DNA of 63,201 nt from Clostridiales bacterium (GCA_019419865.1 JAHZIG010000017.1:1-63201), one strand, 5' to 3'; shown: positions 1-8,509, counted from the stretch's first letter. Notes: generated from the sequence alone by a model not told the origin. Program-made: numbers and translations.

Positions 1-32
1 AAAAAACAGAACCGCCTATTTAGACAGTTCTG
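1..32 (-). terminator. Rho-independent terminator of the tRNA operon
   Basis: On the minus strand an 8-bp stem (CAGAACTG pairing with CGGTTCTG, one G-U) closes a short loop and is followed directly by six T. It lies just 3' of the tRNA-Glu gene, as expected for the end of a two-tRNA transcript. Confidence 0.85.
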
Positions 33-39
33 CGAGTTT

Positions 40-114
40 TGGTGACTCCTAGGGGATTCGAACCCCTGTAGCCGCCGTGAGAGGGCGGAGTCTTAACCAC
101 TTGACCAAGGAGCC
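40..114 (-). tRNA. tRNA-Glu (anticodon CTC)
   Basis: The minus strand folds into a cloverleaf. The acceptor stem GGCTCCT pairs with AGGAGTC. The anticodon stem CCGCC/GGCGG holds the loop CTCTCAC, giving anticodon CTC, which reads GAG. A GGTTCGAATCC T-arm follows. CCA is encoded. It lies 4 bases from tRNA-Met and shares its promoter. Confidence 0.95.
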
Positions 115-118
115 GTAA

Positions 119-195
119 TGGTAGCGGTAACTGGATTTGAACCAGTGACACTACGGGTATGAACCGTATGCTCTAGCCAACTGAGCTATACCGCC
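119..195 (-). tRNA. tRNA-Met (anticodon CAT, elongator type)
   Basis: The acceptor stem GGCGGTA pairs with TACCGCT, and the anticodon stem TACGG/CCGTA encloses TTCATAC, giving CAT. The T-arm is GGTTCAAATCC and CCA is encoded. Position 1 pairs (G-U), whereas initiator tRNA has an unpaired first base, so this is an elongator. A lysidine-modified Ile2 tRNA also has CAT and cannot be fully excluded, but the body resembles bacillary elongator tRNA-Met. Confidence 0.92.
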
Positions 196-281
196 GTATT
201 AGCTACTACAGAATCGAAAACGCTCTCTATAAGTGTTTTTTATCCTTGATATACGATTTCAGTACCGCAGCAACAGATAAT

Positions 282-310
282 ATATTACCAGAAAATAATA
301 CTCTTGTCAA
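282..310 (-). promoter_or_regulatory. Sigma-A type promoter for the tRNA-Met/tRNA-Glu operon
   Basis: On the minus strand TTGACA (305-310) is followed after 17 bases by TAATAT (282-287). Transcription would begin about 80 bases upstream of tRNA-Met. Confidence 0.8.
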
Positions 311-511
311 CACTTTTTTTGAATTTTTCTAAATTTTTTTATGATTGATAATTTCATTCCGATCCGCGCGGGAAAAACCCCGTATTTACGGCTTTATAAG
401 CTCCCGGCGTCTCGAACCGCGCCTTAGAAATATACCCGCTTTTACCGCCCGGCCGCTTCGTAGGCTTCAATTTATATCAGGCGGCGACGATATCGATACC
501 CAAGCGGAAAC
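311..511. other. Intergenic region, no gene seen
   Basis: Between the tRNA promoter and the glycosylase gene I see no coding frame, RNA gene or clear terminator. The left half is AT-rich and the right half GC-rich. Confidence 0.6.
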
Positions 512-1012
512 TTACTGACAGTAGTCCTTTATCGCGCTCCACGCCTCGATAAGCCGCTCCAGCGAATACGCGGCGTTGGCCGGGCTTGTAGACGGGAGCT
601 TGAGCGACGGGCGCCCGAGTTTATCCGCGCAGTACTTCATATATAAATTATACGAGGTCGCGCCGTTTGAGAATATCGCCTTTATATTCGCCGCGCTAAG
701 TATCCTCTTAAGATCGTTTACCTTTACGTTCTTGATAGAGCTGTCCGAAGAACCCGTTATCTCGCAGCTCTGTATAACGTCCCAAACCGCGATCTTGTTA
801 TTTAACAAAAACTCGCGCTTCTTATCTACCGTATCGAGCTCGACGCCGCCGTCCGGCGCGTACAGAGCCGTCAGGACTTTCCAGAACCGATTCTGCGGAT
901 GCGCGTAAAAAAACTGCGACTCCCGGGATTTCACGGACGGAAAACTGCCGAGTATCAATATTTTCGAGTCGCTTGAATATACCGGATCTATATTATGTAA
1001 CTTTAAAGACAT
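512..1012 (-). CDS. DNA-deoxyinosine (hypoxanthine) glycosylase, uracil-DNA glycosylase superfamily
   Basis: The 166-residue protein has the pattern of the hypoxanthine-DNA glycosylase branch of the uracil-DNA glycosylase superfamily: GSFPS at residues 22-26 (the active-site loop equivalent), HPQNRFW at 38-44, and LPSTSPAN at 139-146, the usual place of the substrate-clamping loop. Such enzymes remove deaminated bases, mainly hypoxanthine from deoxyinosine, at the start of base excision repair in the cytoplasm. The ATG follows a GGGAGG ribosome binding site (around 1020-1025). It lies downstream of a DUF523 gene on the same strand. The family call is firm; the preferred base is inferred from family knowledge. 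Confidence 0.85.
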   Translation of the reverse strand: MSLKLHNIDPVYSSDSKILILGSFPSVKSRESQFFYAHPQNRFWKVLTALYAPDGGVELDTVDKKREFLLNNKIAVWDVIQSCEITGSSDSSIKNVKVNDLKRILSAANIKAIFSNGATSYNLYMKYCADKLGRPSLKLPSTSPANAAYSLERLIEAWSAIKDYCQ

Positions 1013-1027
1013 AGTCCATACCTCCCG

Positions 1028-1246
1028 CTATTTATTTTCATTCGCGCCGCGCGCGCTTTTTCTTGACCGCCGGATAAAGATCCCCGCAAAGCTTAATATA
1101 AACAGCGCCGCGCTTAACCGCTGCGAGGTGGATAGAACGAGGAAAAGTCCTCGCGACAGGTCTCCCCTTAAAAACTCTGAGGAAAACCTCTCCTCCGAAC
1201 AGAGGATCAAATACAGCGCCAAGACCTCCTGCGCGCTCTCGCGCAA
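1028..1246 (-). CDS. Possible small hydrophobic protein, unrecognised
   Basis: This frame of 72 codons fills the gap between the DUF523 gene and the glycosylase gene, and ends just before the ribosome binding site of the latter. Its second half contains one plausible membrane segment (about residues 42-58) followed by a basic RRSRK stretch. The outermost start is TTG without a ribosome binding site. AGGAGG sits inside the frame at 1225-1230, with only CTG or TTG codons after it. It may be real or a chance open frame; I cannot decide and recognise no family. Confidence 0.22.
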   Translation of the reverse strand: MRESAQEVLALYLILCSEERFSSEFLRGDLSRGLFLVLSTSQRLSAALFILSFAGIFIRRSRKSARGANENK

Positions 1247-1295
1247 TTTATCTCAATATAGCAACGCTGAAAACGTCGATATCCGCCCCGTCCTC

Positions 1296-1730
1296 TCAAA
1301 GCGCGGATATTTTATCCTCGTCCTCGTCGGCGATCACATTGATCCCGCTTTTATACAGCAATTCCGCCGCGATCCCGTTTCCGCTTACTAATCTTTTGCT
1401 GAAGCTTCCGTCGTATATCGCTCCAAAGCCGCAGGACGGGCTTCTGCTTTTAAGTATCGCCGCCTTGCAATCCAAAGTCTTAGCAAGCCTGAGCGCCTCG
1501 CTTGCGCCTTTATTATACTGCTCCGTCACGTCCTCCCCGTCTTTTGTCGCGACCCTACCGCCCGAGATCTCAGCCGGAGTTCTCGGAGTCGGCAGACCGC
1601 CGTAACACTCGGGGCAAAACGGGATCAGACAATGCTTTTGCTTAAGTCTATCGAGCGCGGGCAGATATTCGCCGCTCCCGTCGTATCGGCAGTCTATTCC
1701 CAAGAGACACGCGCTCACTAAAATATTCAT
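1296..1730 (-). CDS. DUF523 family protein
   Basis: The 144-residue protein opens with SACLLG (6-11) and CRYDG (14-18) and carries SRSPSCG at 95-101, three cysteine-containing signatures of the DUF523 family. The spaced cysteines suggest a metal or cluster site, but the biochemical role of the family is not established, so none is given. The ATG is preceded by a GGAGGAAT-type site. It probably forms a small transcription unit with the glycosylase gene downstream. Confidence 0.88.
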   Translation of the reverse strand: MNILVSACLLGIDCRYDGSGEYLPALDRLKQKHCLIPFCPECYGGLPTPRTPAEISGGRVATKDGEDVTEQYNKGASEALRLAKTLDCKAAILKSRSPSCGFGAIYDGSFSKRLVSGNGIAAELLYKSGINVIADEDEDKISAL

Positions 1731-1787
1731 GTTATTCCTCCGTCTTATATAATTTGTTTTATCCGGCTTACCGAGCCTATATTAGAA

Positions 1788-1818
1788 CAGGGCGCCGGCA
1801 ATGCGCGCCGAAGCCCTG
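1788..1818 (-). terminator. Hairpin downstream of thrS, probable terminator
   Basis: On the minus strand CAGGGC pairs with GCCCTG, and CGGC with GCCG inside it. The 3' side is TTCTAATA rather than a clean T-run, so termination is plausible but not certain. Confidence 0.4.
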
Positions 1819-1877
1819 AGATATTTTTATATGTTAAAATATAAGCCAAGGCCGTACGCCGCCAAAGCGGACGTACG

Positions 1878-3785
1878 CTACATAGACTTGCTCTCCACCT
1901 CTTCGGCGAGCGAGCTTATAAATTCGCCGAGATCGACCGCGCCCTTATCGCCGTCCTTTCTTGAGCGAACCGAAACGTTCTTATTCTCCTGTTCCTTCTC
2001 GCCGACTATCAGCATATACGGAACCTTCTCAAGCTGAGCTTCTCTTATCTTGTAGCCAACCTTCTCGCTTCTTTTGTCCACTTCGACTCTGAAACCGCTT
2101 GCGCGAAGGGTCTCTCTTACCGACTCGGCGTACTCGAAATAATGCTCCGAGATAGGCAGTATCTTGACCTGAACGGGCGCGAGCCACGCCGGGAGCGCTC
2201 CCGCGAAATGTTCGATAAGTATGCCTATAAAGCGTTCGATCGAACCGAATACGACGCGGTGGATCATGATAGGTCTGTGTTTCTCGCCGTCGCTTCCCAC
2301 ATACTCCGCGTTGAATCTCTGCGGGAGCTGGAAGTCGAGCTGGATCGTGCCGCACTGCCAGGTGCGTCCCAGCGAATCCTCGAGGTGGAAATCTATCTTG
2401 GGACCGTAAAACGCGCCGTCGCCCTCGTTTATCACATAATCGAGACCTATATCTTCGAGCGCGGTCTTAAGGCCGTTTGTCGCAAGCTCCCAATCCTCGT
2501 CGCTTCCCATGCTGTCCTCCGGTCTGGTCGAAAGCTCGACGTGGTATTTGAATCCGAATATCTTGTACACCTCGTCGATAAGGCGGATAACGCCTTTTAT
2601 CTCGTCGGTGATCTGCTCCGGGGTCATGAAGATATGCGCGTCGTCCTGAGTGAAACAGCGAACGCGCATAAGTCCGTGGAGCGCGCCCGATTTCTCGTGT
2701 CTGTGCACGATACCCAGCTCGCCCATACGCACCGGCAGGTCGCGGTAGGAGTGCGGCGTAGAGTTATACACCAGCAGTCCGCCCGGGCAGTTCATCGGCT
2801 TTATCGCAAACTCGGTCTCGTCGATGACCGTCGTATACATATTATCCTTATAGTGATCCCAATGCCCCGAGGTCTCCCAGAGACTTCTGTTCAGGATTAT
2901 AGGCGTGGATATTTCCACATAGCCCTCGCGGTCGTGGATCTCTCTCCAGAAGTTCGTAAGCGTGTTCTTAAGGACCATGCCCTTCGGCAGGAAGAACGGG
3001 AATCCCGGACCCTCGTCCATGATCGTGAACAGACCCAGCTCCTTGCCGAGCCTGCGGTGGTCGCGCTTCTTAGCCTCTTCTATCCTCTCGAGATACGCGT
3101 CGAGCTCCGACTTTTTGGGGAACGCCGTGCCGTAGATCCTGGTCAGCATCTTGTTCTTTTCGCTGCCGCGCCAGTACGCGCCCGCGGTATTTTGAAGCTT
3201 TATCGCCTTTAATTTCCCGGTGGACATAAGGTGCGGACCCGCGCAGAGATCGACGAAATCTCCCTGCTTGTAGAACGATATAGTCTCGTCCTCGGGCAGA
3301 TCCTCGATAAGCTCGACCTTATACGGCTCCTCTTTGTCCGCCATGAACCTTATCGCCTCGTCTCTCGGAAGAACGAATCTCTCGATAGGCAGATCCTCTT
3401 TGATTATCTTCTTCATCTCGGCTTCGATCTTGTCGAAGTCGGTCTCGCTTATCGGTTCCTCAAACTCAAAGTCGTAGTAGTAGCCGTCGGCTATCGCGGG
3501 ACCTATCGCCAGCTTCGTATTTGGGTACAGCCGCTTGATCGCCTGAGCCAAAACGTGAGACGCGGTATGTCTGTAGGCGTGACGTCCGCCCTCGTCGTCG
3601 AATGTCAAAAAGTTTACGGAGCAGTCCTTCCCGGGAACGTATCTCAGATCGCAAAGCTCCCCGTCGACGTCGGCCGCCGTGCAGACGCGGGCTAACCCGG
3701 CGCTTATGCTCTGAGCCATCTCGTACAGGCTCGCGCCGTCCTCGAATTGTTTTATGTCTCCGCCCTTAAGCGTAACGTTAATCAT
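1878..3785 (-). CDS. thrS: Threonyl-tRNA synthetase
   Basis: The 635-residue protein is full length. An N-terminal TGS domain (1-62) is followed by the second editing-type domain with HTASH at 73-77. The class II catalytic core has the MNCPGG zinc-ligand region, motif 2 around VHRHEKSG, and motif 3 near GSIERFIG; a C-terminal anticodon-binding domain completes it. It charges tRNA-Thr and can clear mischarged seryl-tRNA. AAGGAAG lies 8 bases before the ATG. The 83 bases separating it from the upstream gene are too short for a T-box leader, so unlike thrS of Bacillus it seems to be expressed as the tail of the upstream operon. Confidence 0.97.
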   Translation of the reverse strand: MINVTLKGGDIKQFEDGASLYEMAQSISAGLARVCTAADVDGELCDLRYVPGKDCSVNFLTFDDEGGRHAYRHTASHVLAQAIKRLYPNTKLAIGPAIADGYYYDFEFEEPISETDFDKIEAEMKKIIKEDLPIERFVLPRDEAIRFMADKEEPYKVELIEDLPEDETISFYKQGDFVDLCAGPHLMSTGKLKAIKLQNTAGAYWRGSEKNKMLTRIYGTAFPKKSELDAYLERIEEAKKRDHRRLGKELGLFTIMDEGPGFPFFLPKGMVLKNTLTNFWREIHDREGYVEISTPIILNRSLWETSGHWDHYKDNMYTTVIDETEFAIKPMNCPGGLLVYNSTPHSYRDLPVRMGELGIVHRHEKSGALHGLMRVRCFTQDDAHIFMTPEQITDEIKGVIRLIDEVYKIFGFKYHVELSTRPEDSMGSDEDWELATNGLKTALEDIGLDYVINEGDGAFYGPKIDFHLEDSLGRTWQCGTIQLDFQLPQRFNAEYVGSDGEKHRPIMIHRVVFGSIERFIGILIEHFAGALPAWLAPVQVKILPISEHYFEYAESVRETLRASGFRVEVDKRSEKVGYKIREAQLEKVPYMLIVGEKEQENKNVSVRSRKDGDKGAVDLGEFISSLAEEVESKSM

Positions 3786-3868
3786 TTAACACACTTCCTT
3801 TTTCGTTCTCAAATATTTATTCTCGAATATTTATCCAAATACTTTTCAAAATCATCCGCCGCTGCCTA

Positions 3869-4330
3869 TCATATAATAGACAGAGCGTTAGCCGATATTG
3901 CGACCGCTATACCAAGCGCCGCGCCGCCGAGAACCTCGAGAGGGGTATGCCCCAGCAGCTCCTTCAGCTTCTGTTGTTTTAAAGCGAGGTCGTTTTCCTC
4001 CCACGCTTCGATTATCATATTTATCATACGCGCCTGTTGTCCCGCCGCGCGCCTGATCCCGGACGCGTCGTACATCACGACCAACGCTAAAACGCAGCAC
4101 ACGACGAATATCGCGCTGTCGAAACCCTCGGTGAACCCGACGCAAAACGCCAGCGACGCGACTATCGTCGTATGCGACGACGGCATGCCTCCGGGTCCGA
4201 AAAACCTGGTAAAATCCAAACGCCGGTATCTGATCGCCTCCAACACGCCCTTTAAAAGGCAGGAGAACAGCCACGCGAACAGCACTACAAAGAGCACGTT
4301 ATTACTCAAAAACTCATTAAAATATCTCAT
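3869..4330 (-). CDS. Divergent PAP2 family membrane protein (DUF212)
   Basis: About 153 residues with several hydrophobic segments and the motif GGMPSSH at residues 47-53, the phosphatase-like signature of the divergent PAP2 (DUF212, YuiD-like) family. These are integral membrane proteins related to lipid phosphatases; their substrate is unknown. I chose the ATG at 4330, because GAGGTG lies 6 bases before it and an upstream in-frame GTG (4339) falls inside that ribosome binding site. It lies between ispA and thrS, so a link to isoprenoid-phosphate metabolism is tempting but only inferred from position. Confidence 0.9.
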   Translation of the reverse strand: MRYFNEFLSNNVLFVVLFAWLFSCLLKGVLEAIRYRRLDFTRFFGPGGMPSSHTTIVASLAFCVGFTEGFDSAIFVVCCVLALVVMYDASGIRRAAGQQARMINMIIEAWEENDLALKQQKLKELLGHTPLEVLGGAALGIAVAISANALSII

Positions 4331-4412
4331 AACCAACACCTCTAAACGACGAATCCTCGTCGGCTATACGCTTTCCGTCAAAAAATTTACGCATCGGCTC
4401 CGAAAAAACGGC

Positions 4413-5315
4413 TTATTTATCTCTCTCCAGCAAATAGTCCGCAAGCTCGGTCAAAAATTCGGCCGAATCGCCGAATCCGGCCAAAGCGGCCTTAGCCTCG
4501 GCCGTAAGCCCCTTAAGACGCTCGGACGACTTCTCAAAGCCCAGCAGCGTTACAAAAGTCGTTTTGCCGTTAGAAGCGTCGCTGCCTATAGCTTTTCCTA
4601 AAACTTCCTGATCGCCGACAACATCAAGTATATCATCTTTTATTTGAAATGCCAACCCCAATTTGGAACTAAAATCGTAAATTTTTGATAAAATCCGCGT
4701 ATCGTCTTCGTCAATATGGCCTACGATGCAGCCGAGCCCGGCCGCGGCGTTTATCAAAGCCCCGGTCTTCAGGCCGTGCATATACTCGAGCTCGTCGATC
4801 CCGACGCCGGCGCCGCCCTCGCAGGCAAGATCCACCGTCTGGCCGCCGACCATTCCGAACACGCCCGAAGCGGTCGAGAGCGTCCTGACCGCGCGCAGCA
4901 GGTCGAAACTGTTCATTTCCTCGAAGAGATCCGGATCGCTCAGCAGTTCGAACGCGTAGTTTAAAAGCCCGTCCCCGGCAAGCACGGCTATATCCTCTCC
5001 GTATACCTTATGACAGGTCGGACGTCCGCGCCTTAGATCGTCGTCGTCCATACAGGGCAGGTCGTCGTGGATCAGCGAATATGTATGCACGCATTCGAGC
5101 GCGCAGCCGACCGCCGCCGCGTCGTTTAAGTTCCCGCCGAACATATCCGCGACCGCTACGGTTATTACCGGGCGTATCCTCTTCCCGCCCGATAAAAGGC
5201 TGTACTTCATCGCCTCCGTCACTTTTTTCTGGGGCAGATCCTCAAATTCAGTTACCCTCTCGAGTTCTCTCTCGACCAGAGCGGTATATTCTTCAAGTTT
5301 CGCTTTAAAATCCAT
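4413..5315 (-). CDS. ispA: Polyprenyl synthetase, farnesyl/geranyl diphosphate synthase
   Basis: The 300-residue protein has the first aspartate-rich motif DDLPCMD at 84-90, followed by the DDLRRGRPT block, and the second motif KDDILD at 226-231. These bind the magnesium-diphosphate groups. It condenses dimethylallyl or geranyl diphosphate with isopentenyl diphosphate to make short prenyl chains in the cytoplasm. Length and the xseB-ispA order fit bacterial IspA. The start lies only 5 bases after the xseB stop, indicating translational coupling. Exact product length (C10-C20) cannot be read from sequence alone. Confidence 0.93.
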   Translation of the reverse strand: MDFKAKLEEYTALVERELERVTEFEDLPQKKVTEAMKYSLLSGGKRIRPVITVAVADMFGGNLNDAAAVGCALECVHTYSLIHDDLPCMDDDDLRRGRPTCHKVYGEDIAVLAGDGLLNYAFELLSDPDLFEEMNSFDLLRAVRTLSTASGVFGMVGGQTVDLACEGGAGVGIDELEYMHGLKTGALINAAAGLGCIVGHIDEDDTRILSKIYDFSSKLGLAFQIKDDILDVVGDQEVLGKAIGSDASNGKTTFVTLLGFEKSSERLKGLTAEAKAALAGFGDSAEFLTELADYLLERDK

Positions 5316-5320
5316 GATCC

Positions 5321-5635
5321 TTATTCTCCCGCGCCGGAAAACGGTCTTTCTTCAAGTTCGCCCGTATCCCGGTTCCTCATAAGTATATTTATCTTCTGCT
5401 CGGCGTTGTCCAAAGCCGTCGTACACTCCTTGGTCAGCTTTATACCCTTTTCAAACAGGCTCAGCATCTCGTCAAGGCTCGCGTCTCCGCTCTCCAGCGC
5501 TTTTACCACCTGCTCGAGCTCTTTTAAATTCTTCTCAAACAGATCCTTCTTTCCCCTCTTAGAGGCGGTCTTTTCGTTTTTTTCAGCCATATCCTGCTCC
5601 GGATTGACCGTCGTTTCATTATTCTCGTTCATCAT
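5321..5635 (-). CDS. xseB: Exodeoxyribonuclease VII small subunit
   Basis: The conserved XseB helical region, with LEQVVKALESGDASLDE and LFEKGIKL, lies in the second half (about residues 32-90). The first about 30 residues form a polar extension not found in most family members. XseB binds the long C-terminal helices of XseA to form the single-strand-specific exonuclease VII. I place the start at the ATG at 5635, 8 bases after GAGG; an in-frame TTG at 5641 is less well placed. It sits directly before ispA, while 265 bases separate it from xseA. Confidence 0.93.
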   Translation of the reverse strand: MMNENNETTVNPEQDMAEKNEKTASKRGKKDLFEKNLKELEQVVKALESGDASLDEMLSLFEKGIKLTKECTTALDNAEQKINILMRNRDTGELEERPFSGAGE

Positions 5636-5900
5636 ATCCAATACCTCAAATCTATAGAATTATTTTAGCTCGGTTTCATTATCTTTATCGCTCTCGCCTC
5701 GCCCGTAAGTTTTATACCGCGGATCAAAACGCTTTTAACGCTTGTGTCTCGCCGTGTTTCCGCCCGGGGTTCATCGCCGCCGCCCGCGTCCGTTTTCGCC
5801 AAGACCTCGCCTTAAAACGCGGCGCGGGACCTATATATATTTATACGCCTAAGTTAAGCGGAGCCGATCTATACGCTTACGTTTAAGCGAAACGCCGACG

Positions 5901-7094
5901 CTATTCGACGCTCGCCCTGATCTCGCCGTCCGAGACCACGACGGATATTTTATCGCCCTTTTTGACCTGCTCGACCGATTTTACGACCCGGCCGCCTTCG
6001 TCCTTGGTAACCGAAAAACCGCGGCTCAGCGCGCTGAGAGGGCTTAGTCCGTCGAGCTTGGACGCGTTTAGCTTAAGCGCCTGCTCCTTCTCCTTAAGGA
6101 TATTCTTATAGGCGTTTTCAAACCGGTTATACAGCCCGTCGAGATACAGCCGTCTCTCGTCTAAGCTCCGCTCGGGCGTTTTCAAGACCGGCTTCTCGGT
6201 CAGCAGTCTGAGCCTCAGCCTGTTCTTCTCCAATATCCTCCCGGCGCAGGAGTAGAGCCTGCCGTATACGTTGTTAAACTTATCCTTAAGCTCCTCCTGA
6301 GACGGAACTACAAGCTCCGCCGCCGCCGACGGCGTAGGCGCGCGCAGGTCGGCAACGAAGTCGGAGATCGTAAAGTCCACCTCGTGACCCACGGCGGAGA
6401 TGACCGGAATACGGCTGTCGTATATCGCTCTCGCCACTATCTCCTCGTTAAACGCCCACAGATCCTCTATCGAGCCGCCGCCGCGTCCCACTATCAAAAC
6501 GTCGGCCGCGTTGTTTTCGTTAAAATACTTGAGGGCGACCGCTATGCTCATGGCCGCGTTCTCGCCCTGAACCAGGACCGGGTATAACACCACGTCCGCG
6601 TATTTGAACCGCCTCGACAGGATGTTCAGTATATCCCTTATCGCGGCTCCGGTCGGCGCGGTTATCACGCCTATCCGCTTCGGATACTTTGGGAGCGGCT
6701 TCTTGTGCTTCGGATCGAACAATCCCTCCGCCGAAAGCTTCTGTTTCAGCTTCTCGAACGCGATATGCAGGTCGCCCAATCCGTCCTGCTGCATGTATTC
6801 TATATATAACTGATACTGGCCGTCCCGTTCGTACACGCTCACCCTGCCGCTCGCGATCACCTTCATCCCGTTCTCCGGTCTGAACTGCAGCCTGCCCGCG
6901 GCGCTTCTGAACATCACGGCTCTGATAACTCCGGTCTCGTCCTTGAGCGACATATACATATGCCCGGACGAATGGGCTTTAAAATTCGAGATCTCGCCCT
7001 TTATCGTTATATGGCTCAGCACGTCGTCTCTCGACAGCATTTCTTTTATATACAGGTTGACCTGAGTTACCGTCAAAACTTGTTTTTCTATCAT
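5901..7094 (-). CDS. xseA: Exodeoxyribonuclease VII large subunit
   Basis: The 397-residue protein has an N-terminal OB fold (about 1-105), then the catalytic part with GVITAPTGAAIRDI and the GGGSIEDLWAFNEE block, followed by a long helical region and a small C-terminal domain with ALSRGFS near residue 352. It cuts single-stranded DNA processively from both ends in complex with XseB. AGAGG precedes the ATG. The 265 bases up to xseB are GC-rich and hold no recognisable gene, which is unusual because the two genes often abut. Confidence 0.96.
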   Translation of the reverse strand: MIEKQVLTVTQVNLYIKEMLSRDDVLSHITIKGEISNFKAHSSGHMYMSLKDETGVIRAVMFRSAAGRLQFRPENGMKVIASGRVSVYERDGQYQLYIEYMQQDGLGDLHIAFEKLKQKLSAEGLFDPKHKKPLPKYPKRIGVITAPTGAAIRDILNILSRRFKYADVVLYPVLVQGENAAMSIAVALKYFNENNAADVLIVGRGGGSIEDLWAFNEEIVARAIYDSRIPVISAVGHEVDFTISDFVADLRAPTPSAAAELVVPSQEELKDKFNNVYGRLYSCAGRILEKNRLRLRLLTEKPVLKTPERSLDERRLYLDGLYNRFENAYKNILKEKEQALKLNASKLDGLSPLSALSRGFSVTKDEGGRVVKSVEQVKKGDKISVVVSDGEIRASVE

Positions 7095-7184
7095 TCGTCT
7101 ACCTCTGCCTATCTTCCAACAACAAACAGAGCGTCGGACTTTTCTTCCCCGCTCTGAGAATTTTATTTAACGATCCGTCTTTTA

Positions 7185-7592
7185 TTATGAGATCGAATTT
7201 TTTATATTTCCCAATACTCCGTTGACAAAAGGAACCACCTGCTCGTCGTCGTACTTTTTCGTCAGCGTGACCGCCTCGTCTATCGAGACCACAGGGGGTA
7301 TGTCGTCGCGGTAGAACATCTCGTAAACGGCGATCCTTATAAGCGTCAGTCCGGCGAGCGAAATGCGTTCCACTCTTCTGCCTTTTGAGAACTCGTTGAT
7401 CTTTCCGTCTATCTCGTCGATATGCTCGACCGTTCCCAGCACCACGTCTTTAATATAGTCGCTCTGGGCTACGTCTGGATGCTCCAGCATAAAGTCGTCT
7501 AAGACCTCCCTCATGTCGTCGGGATGGAATTTATATTGAAACAAGATCGTAAACGCGTACTCTCTCGCCTCTCTTCTCTCTGAGTTTATCAT
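7185..7592 (-). CDS. nusB: Transcription antitermination factor NusB
   Basis: An all-helical protein with RREAREYAFTILFQ near the N-terminus, then INEFSKGRRVERISLAGLTLI and INEAV-type SIDEAVTL, and FVNGVLG near the end, as in NusB. It binds boxA RNA with S10 to promote antitermination of rRNA operons. Two in-frame ATGs exist, at 7604 and 7592; GGAG lies 6 bases before the second, so that is chosen (135 residues). The start lies in the recurrent hairpin-GGAGATT element described separately. The Asp23 gene lies 95 bases upstream. Confidence 0.95.
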   Translation of the reverse strand: MINSERREAREYAFTILFQYKFHPDDMREVLDDFMLEHPDVAQSDYIKDVVLGTVEHIDEIDGKINEFSKGRRVERISLAGLTLIRIAVYEMFYRDDIPPVVSIDEAVTLTKKYDDEQVVPFVNGVLGNIKNSIS

Positions 7593-7624
7593 TTGAATCT
7601 CCATTTCCGCCGCTCCGCCGCGGC
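7590..7624 (-). promoter_or_regulatory. Recurrent hairpin plus ribosome binding site element, nusB copy
   Basis: On the minus strand GCCGC pairs with GCGGC across a 6-base loop (7609-7624). It is followed at once by GGAAATGGAGATT, three bases and the nusB ATG. The same arrangement precedes pyrK and pncB. Confidence 0.5.
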
Positions 7625-7687
7625 ATTTTCCCCGCCCGAAAAGCCCTCGCTTGCGTGTAAATCAGGGAGCCTTTTCACGGGTTCGCT

Positions 7688-8260
7688 TTACGCTCTGTCC
7701 TCTCCGCCGTCCTCGGCCGCGCCGGACGTCGCCGTCTCCTCGGCGCTCGCCTCTTCAGTCTCGGCTGCGGCGGCGGTCTCCGTCTCGTCCGCGCCGTCTT
7801 CATTTTGCTCTGCGGCGTCCGCCTCGGCGTTCGTATCCGCGCTCTTGTCCGCTTCGTTCTTATCCGGCTTAGCGGTCTCGGCGGGCTTTACAGGCTCCGC
7901 TTTGGGAACGTTCACGCCCTCGACGCTCACGTTTACGGCCGTGACGTTAAGTCCGGTCATCGCCTCGACTTCGCTCTTGACCTTTTCCTGTATCTCCCAA
8001 GCGACGTCGGGGATCTTGGAGCCGTATTCGACTATGATGGACAGATCGAGCGACACGTTTTTGTCGGTAACGCTCACCTTGACGCCCTTAGACAGGTTCT
8101 TCTTGCCGAGCAGTTCCGCGAATCCGCCGGAGATAGAGCTGACCATACCGGCTACCCCCTTGACGCTGTTCGCCGCCAGGGACGCGACTATGGACACCAC
8201 CTCGTCGGATATGTTTATCTTGCCAAATTCGCGTTCTTCGTTAACCGTCGTATTTTCCAT
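7688..8260 (-). CDS. Asp23/Gls24 family envelope stress response protein
   Basis: Residues about 8-115 form the Asp23 domain (start GKINISDEVV, then VSIVEYGSKIPDVAWEIQEKVK-like region and GLNVTAVNVSVEGV), a small fold of Gram-positive envelope-associated stress proteins. The last about 70 residues are almost only A, E, D, T and K and look disordered and very acidic. I set the start at the ATG at 8260, with GGGAGG 9 bases upstream. A longer frame reaching to 8371 would run across the promoter at 8324-8352, so it is not translated. It heads the operon with nusB, xseA, xseB and ispA. Confidence 0.92.
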   Translation of the reverse strand: MENTTVNEEREFGKINISDEVVSIVASLAANSVKGVAGMVSSISGGFAELLGKKNLSKGVKVSVTDKNVSLDLSIIVEYGSKIPDVAWEIQEKVKSEVEAMTGLNVTAVNVSVEGVNVPKAEPVKPAETAKPDKNEADKSADTNAEADAAEQNEDGADETETAAAAETEEASAEETATSGAAEDGGEDRA

Positions 8261-8323
8261 ATTGGTTACCTCCCGTTTTTTAGAATATAGCCTAAGCTCA
8301 ATATAAAACCATATTATTGTGAT

Positions 8324-8352
8324 ATTATACCATAAGCTTAATAATATTACAA
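8324..8352 (-). promoter_or_regulatory. Promoter for the Asp23-nusB-xseA operon
   Basis: On the minus strand TTGTAA (8347-8352), 17 bases, TATAAT (8324-8329). The expected transcript start lies near 8317, about 57 bases before the Asp23 ATG. Confidence 0.75.
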
Positions 8353-8394
8353 CCATTATTTTGTCTGCCAAATAGGCTTGTTATACATGAGCAA

Positions 8395-8425
8395 AAATAT
8401 TCGGCAGCCCGCCTTTGGACTGCCG
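8395..8425 (-). terminator. Terminator of the riboflavin operon
   Basis: On the minus strand CGGCAG pairs with CTGCCG, extended inward by CC/GG, followed by AATATTTTTGC. It is about 85 bases after the ribH stop and just before the promoter of the next operon. Confidence 0.75.
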
Positions 8426-8509
8426 TTTACGTCTATATACTTAAGCTAAAATATCCGGTTCGCGCCTATATTTCATATTATGCGGGTCGCAGAACTTCCG
8501 GACGGCGGG

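Noticed and set aside
2142..3212. 356-codon plus-strand frame across thrS
   Set aside because: It is an antisense shadow of a clear full-length ThrRS; its R/E/V-rich composition is typical of such shadows.
3786..3868. T-box leader before thrS
   Set aside because: Only 83 bases separate it from the upstream gene and no T-box core or terminator is visible.
8261..8371. N-terminal extension of the Asp23 protein with a hydrophobic start
   Set aside because: It spans a good promoter (8324-8352), and the downstream ATG has a proper GGGAGG site.
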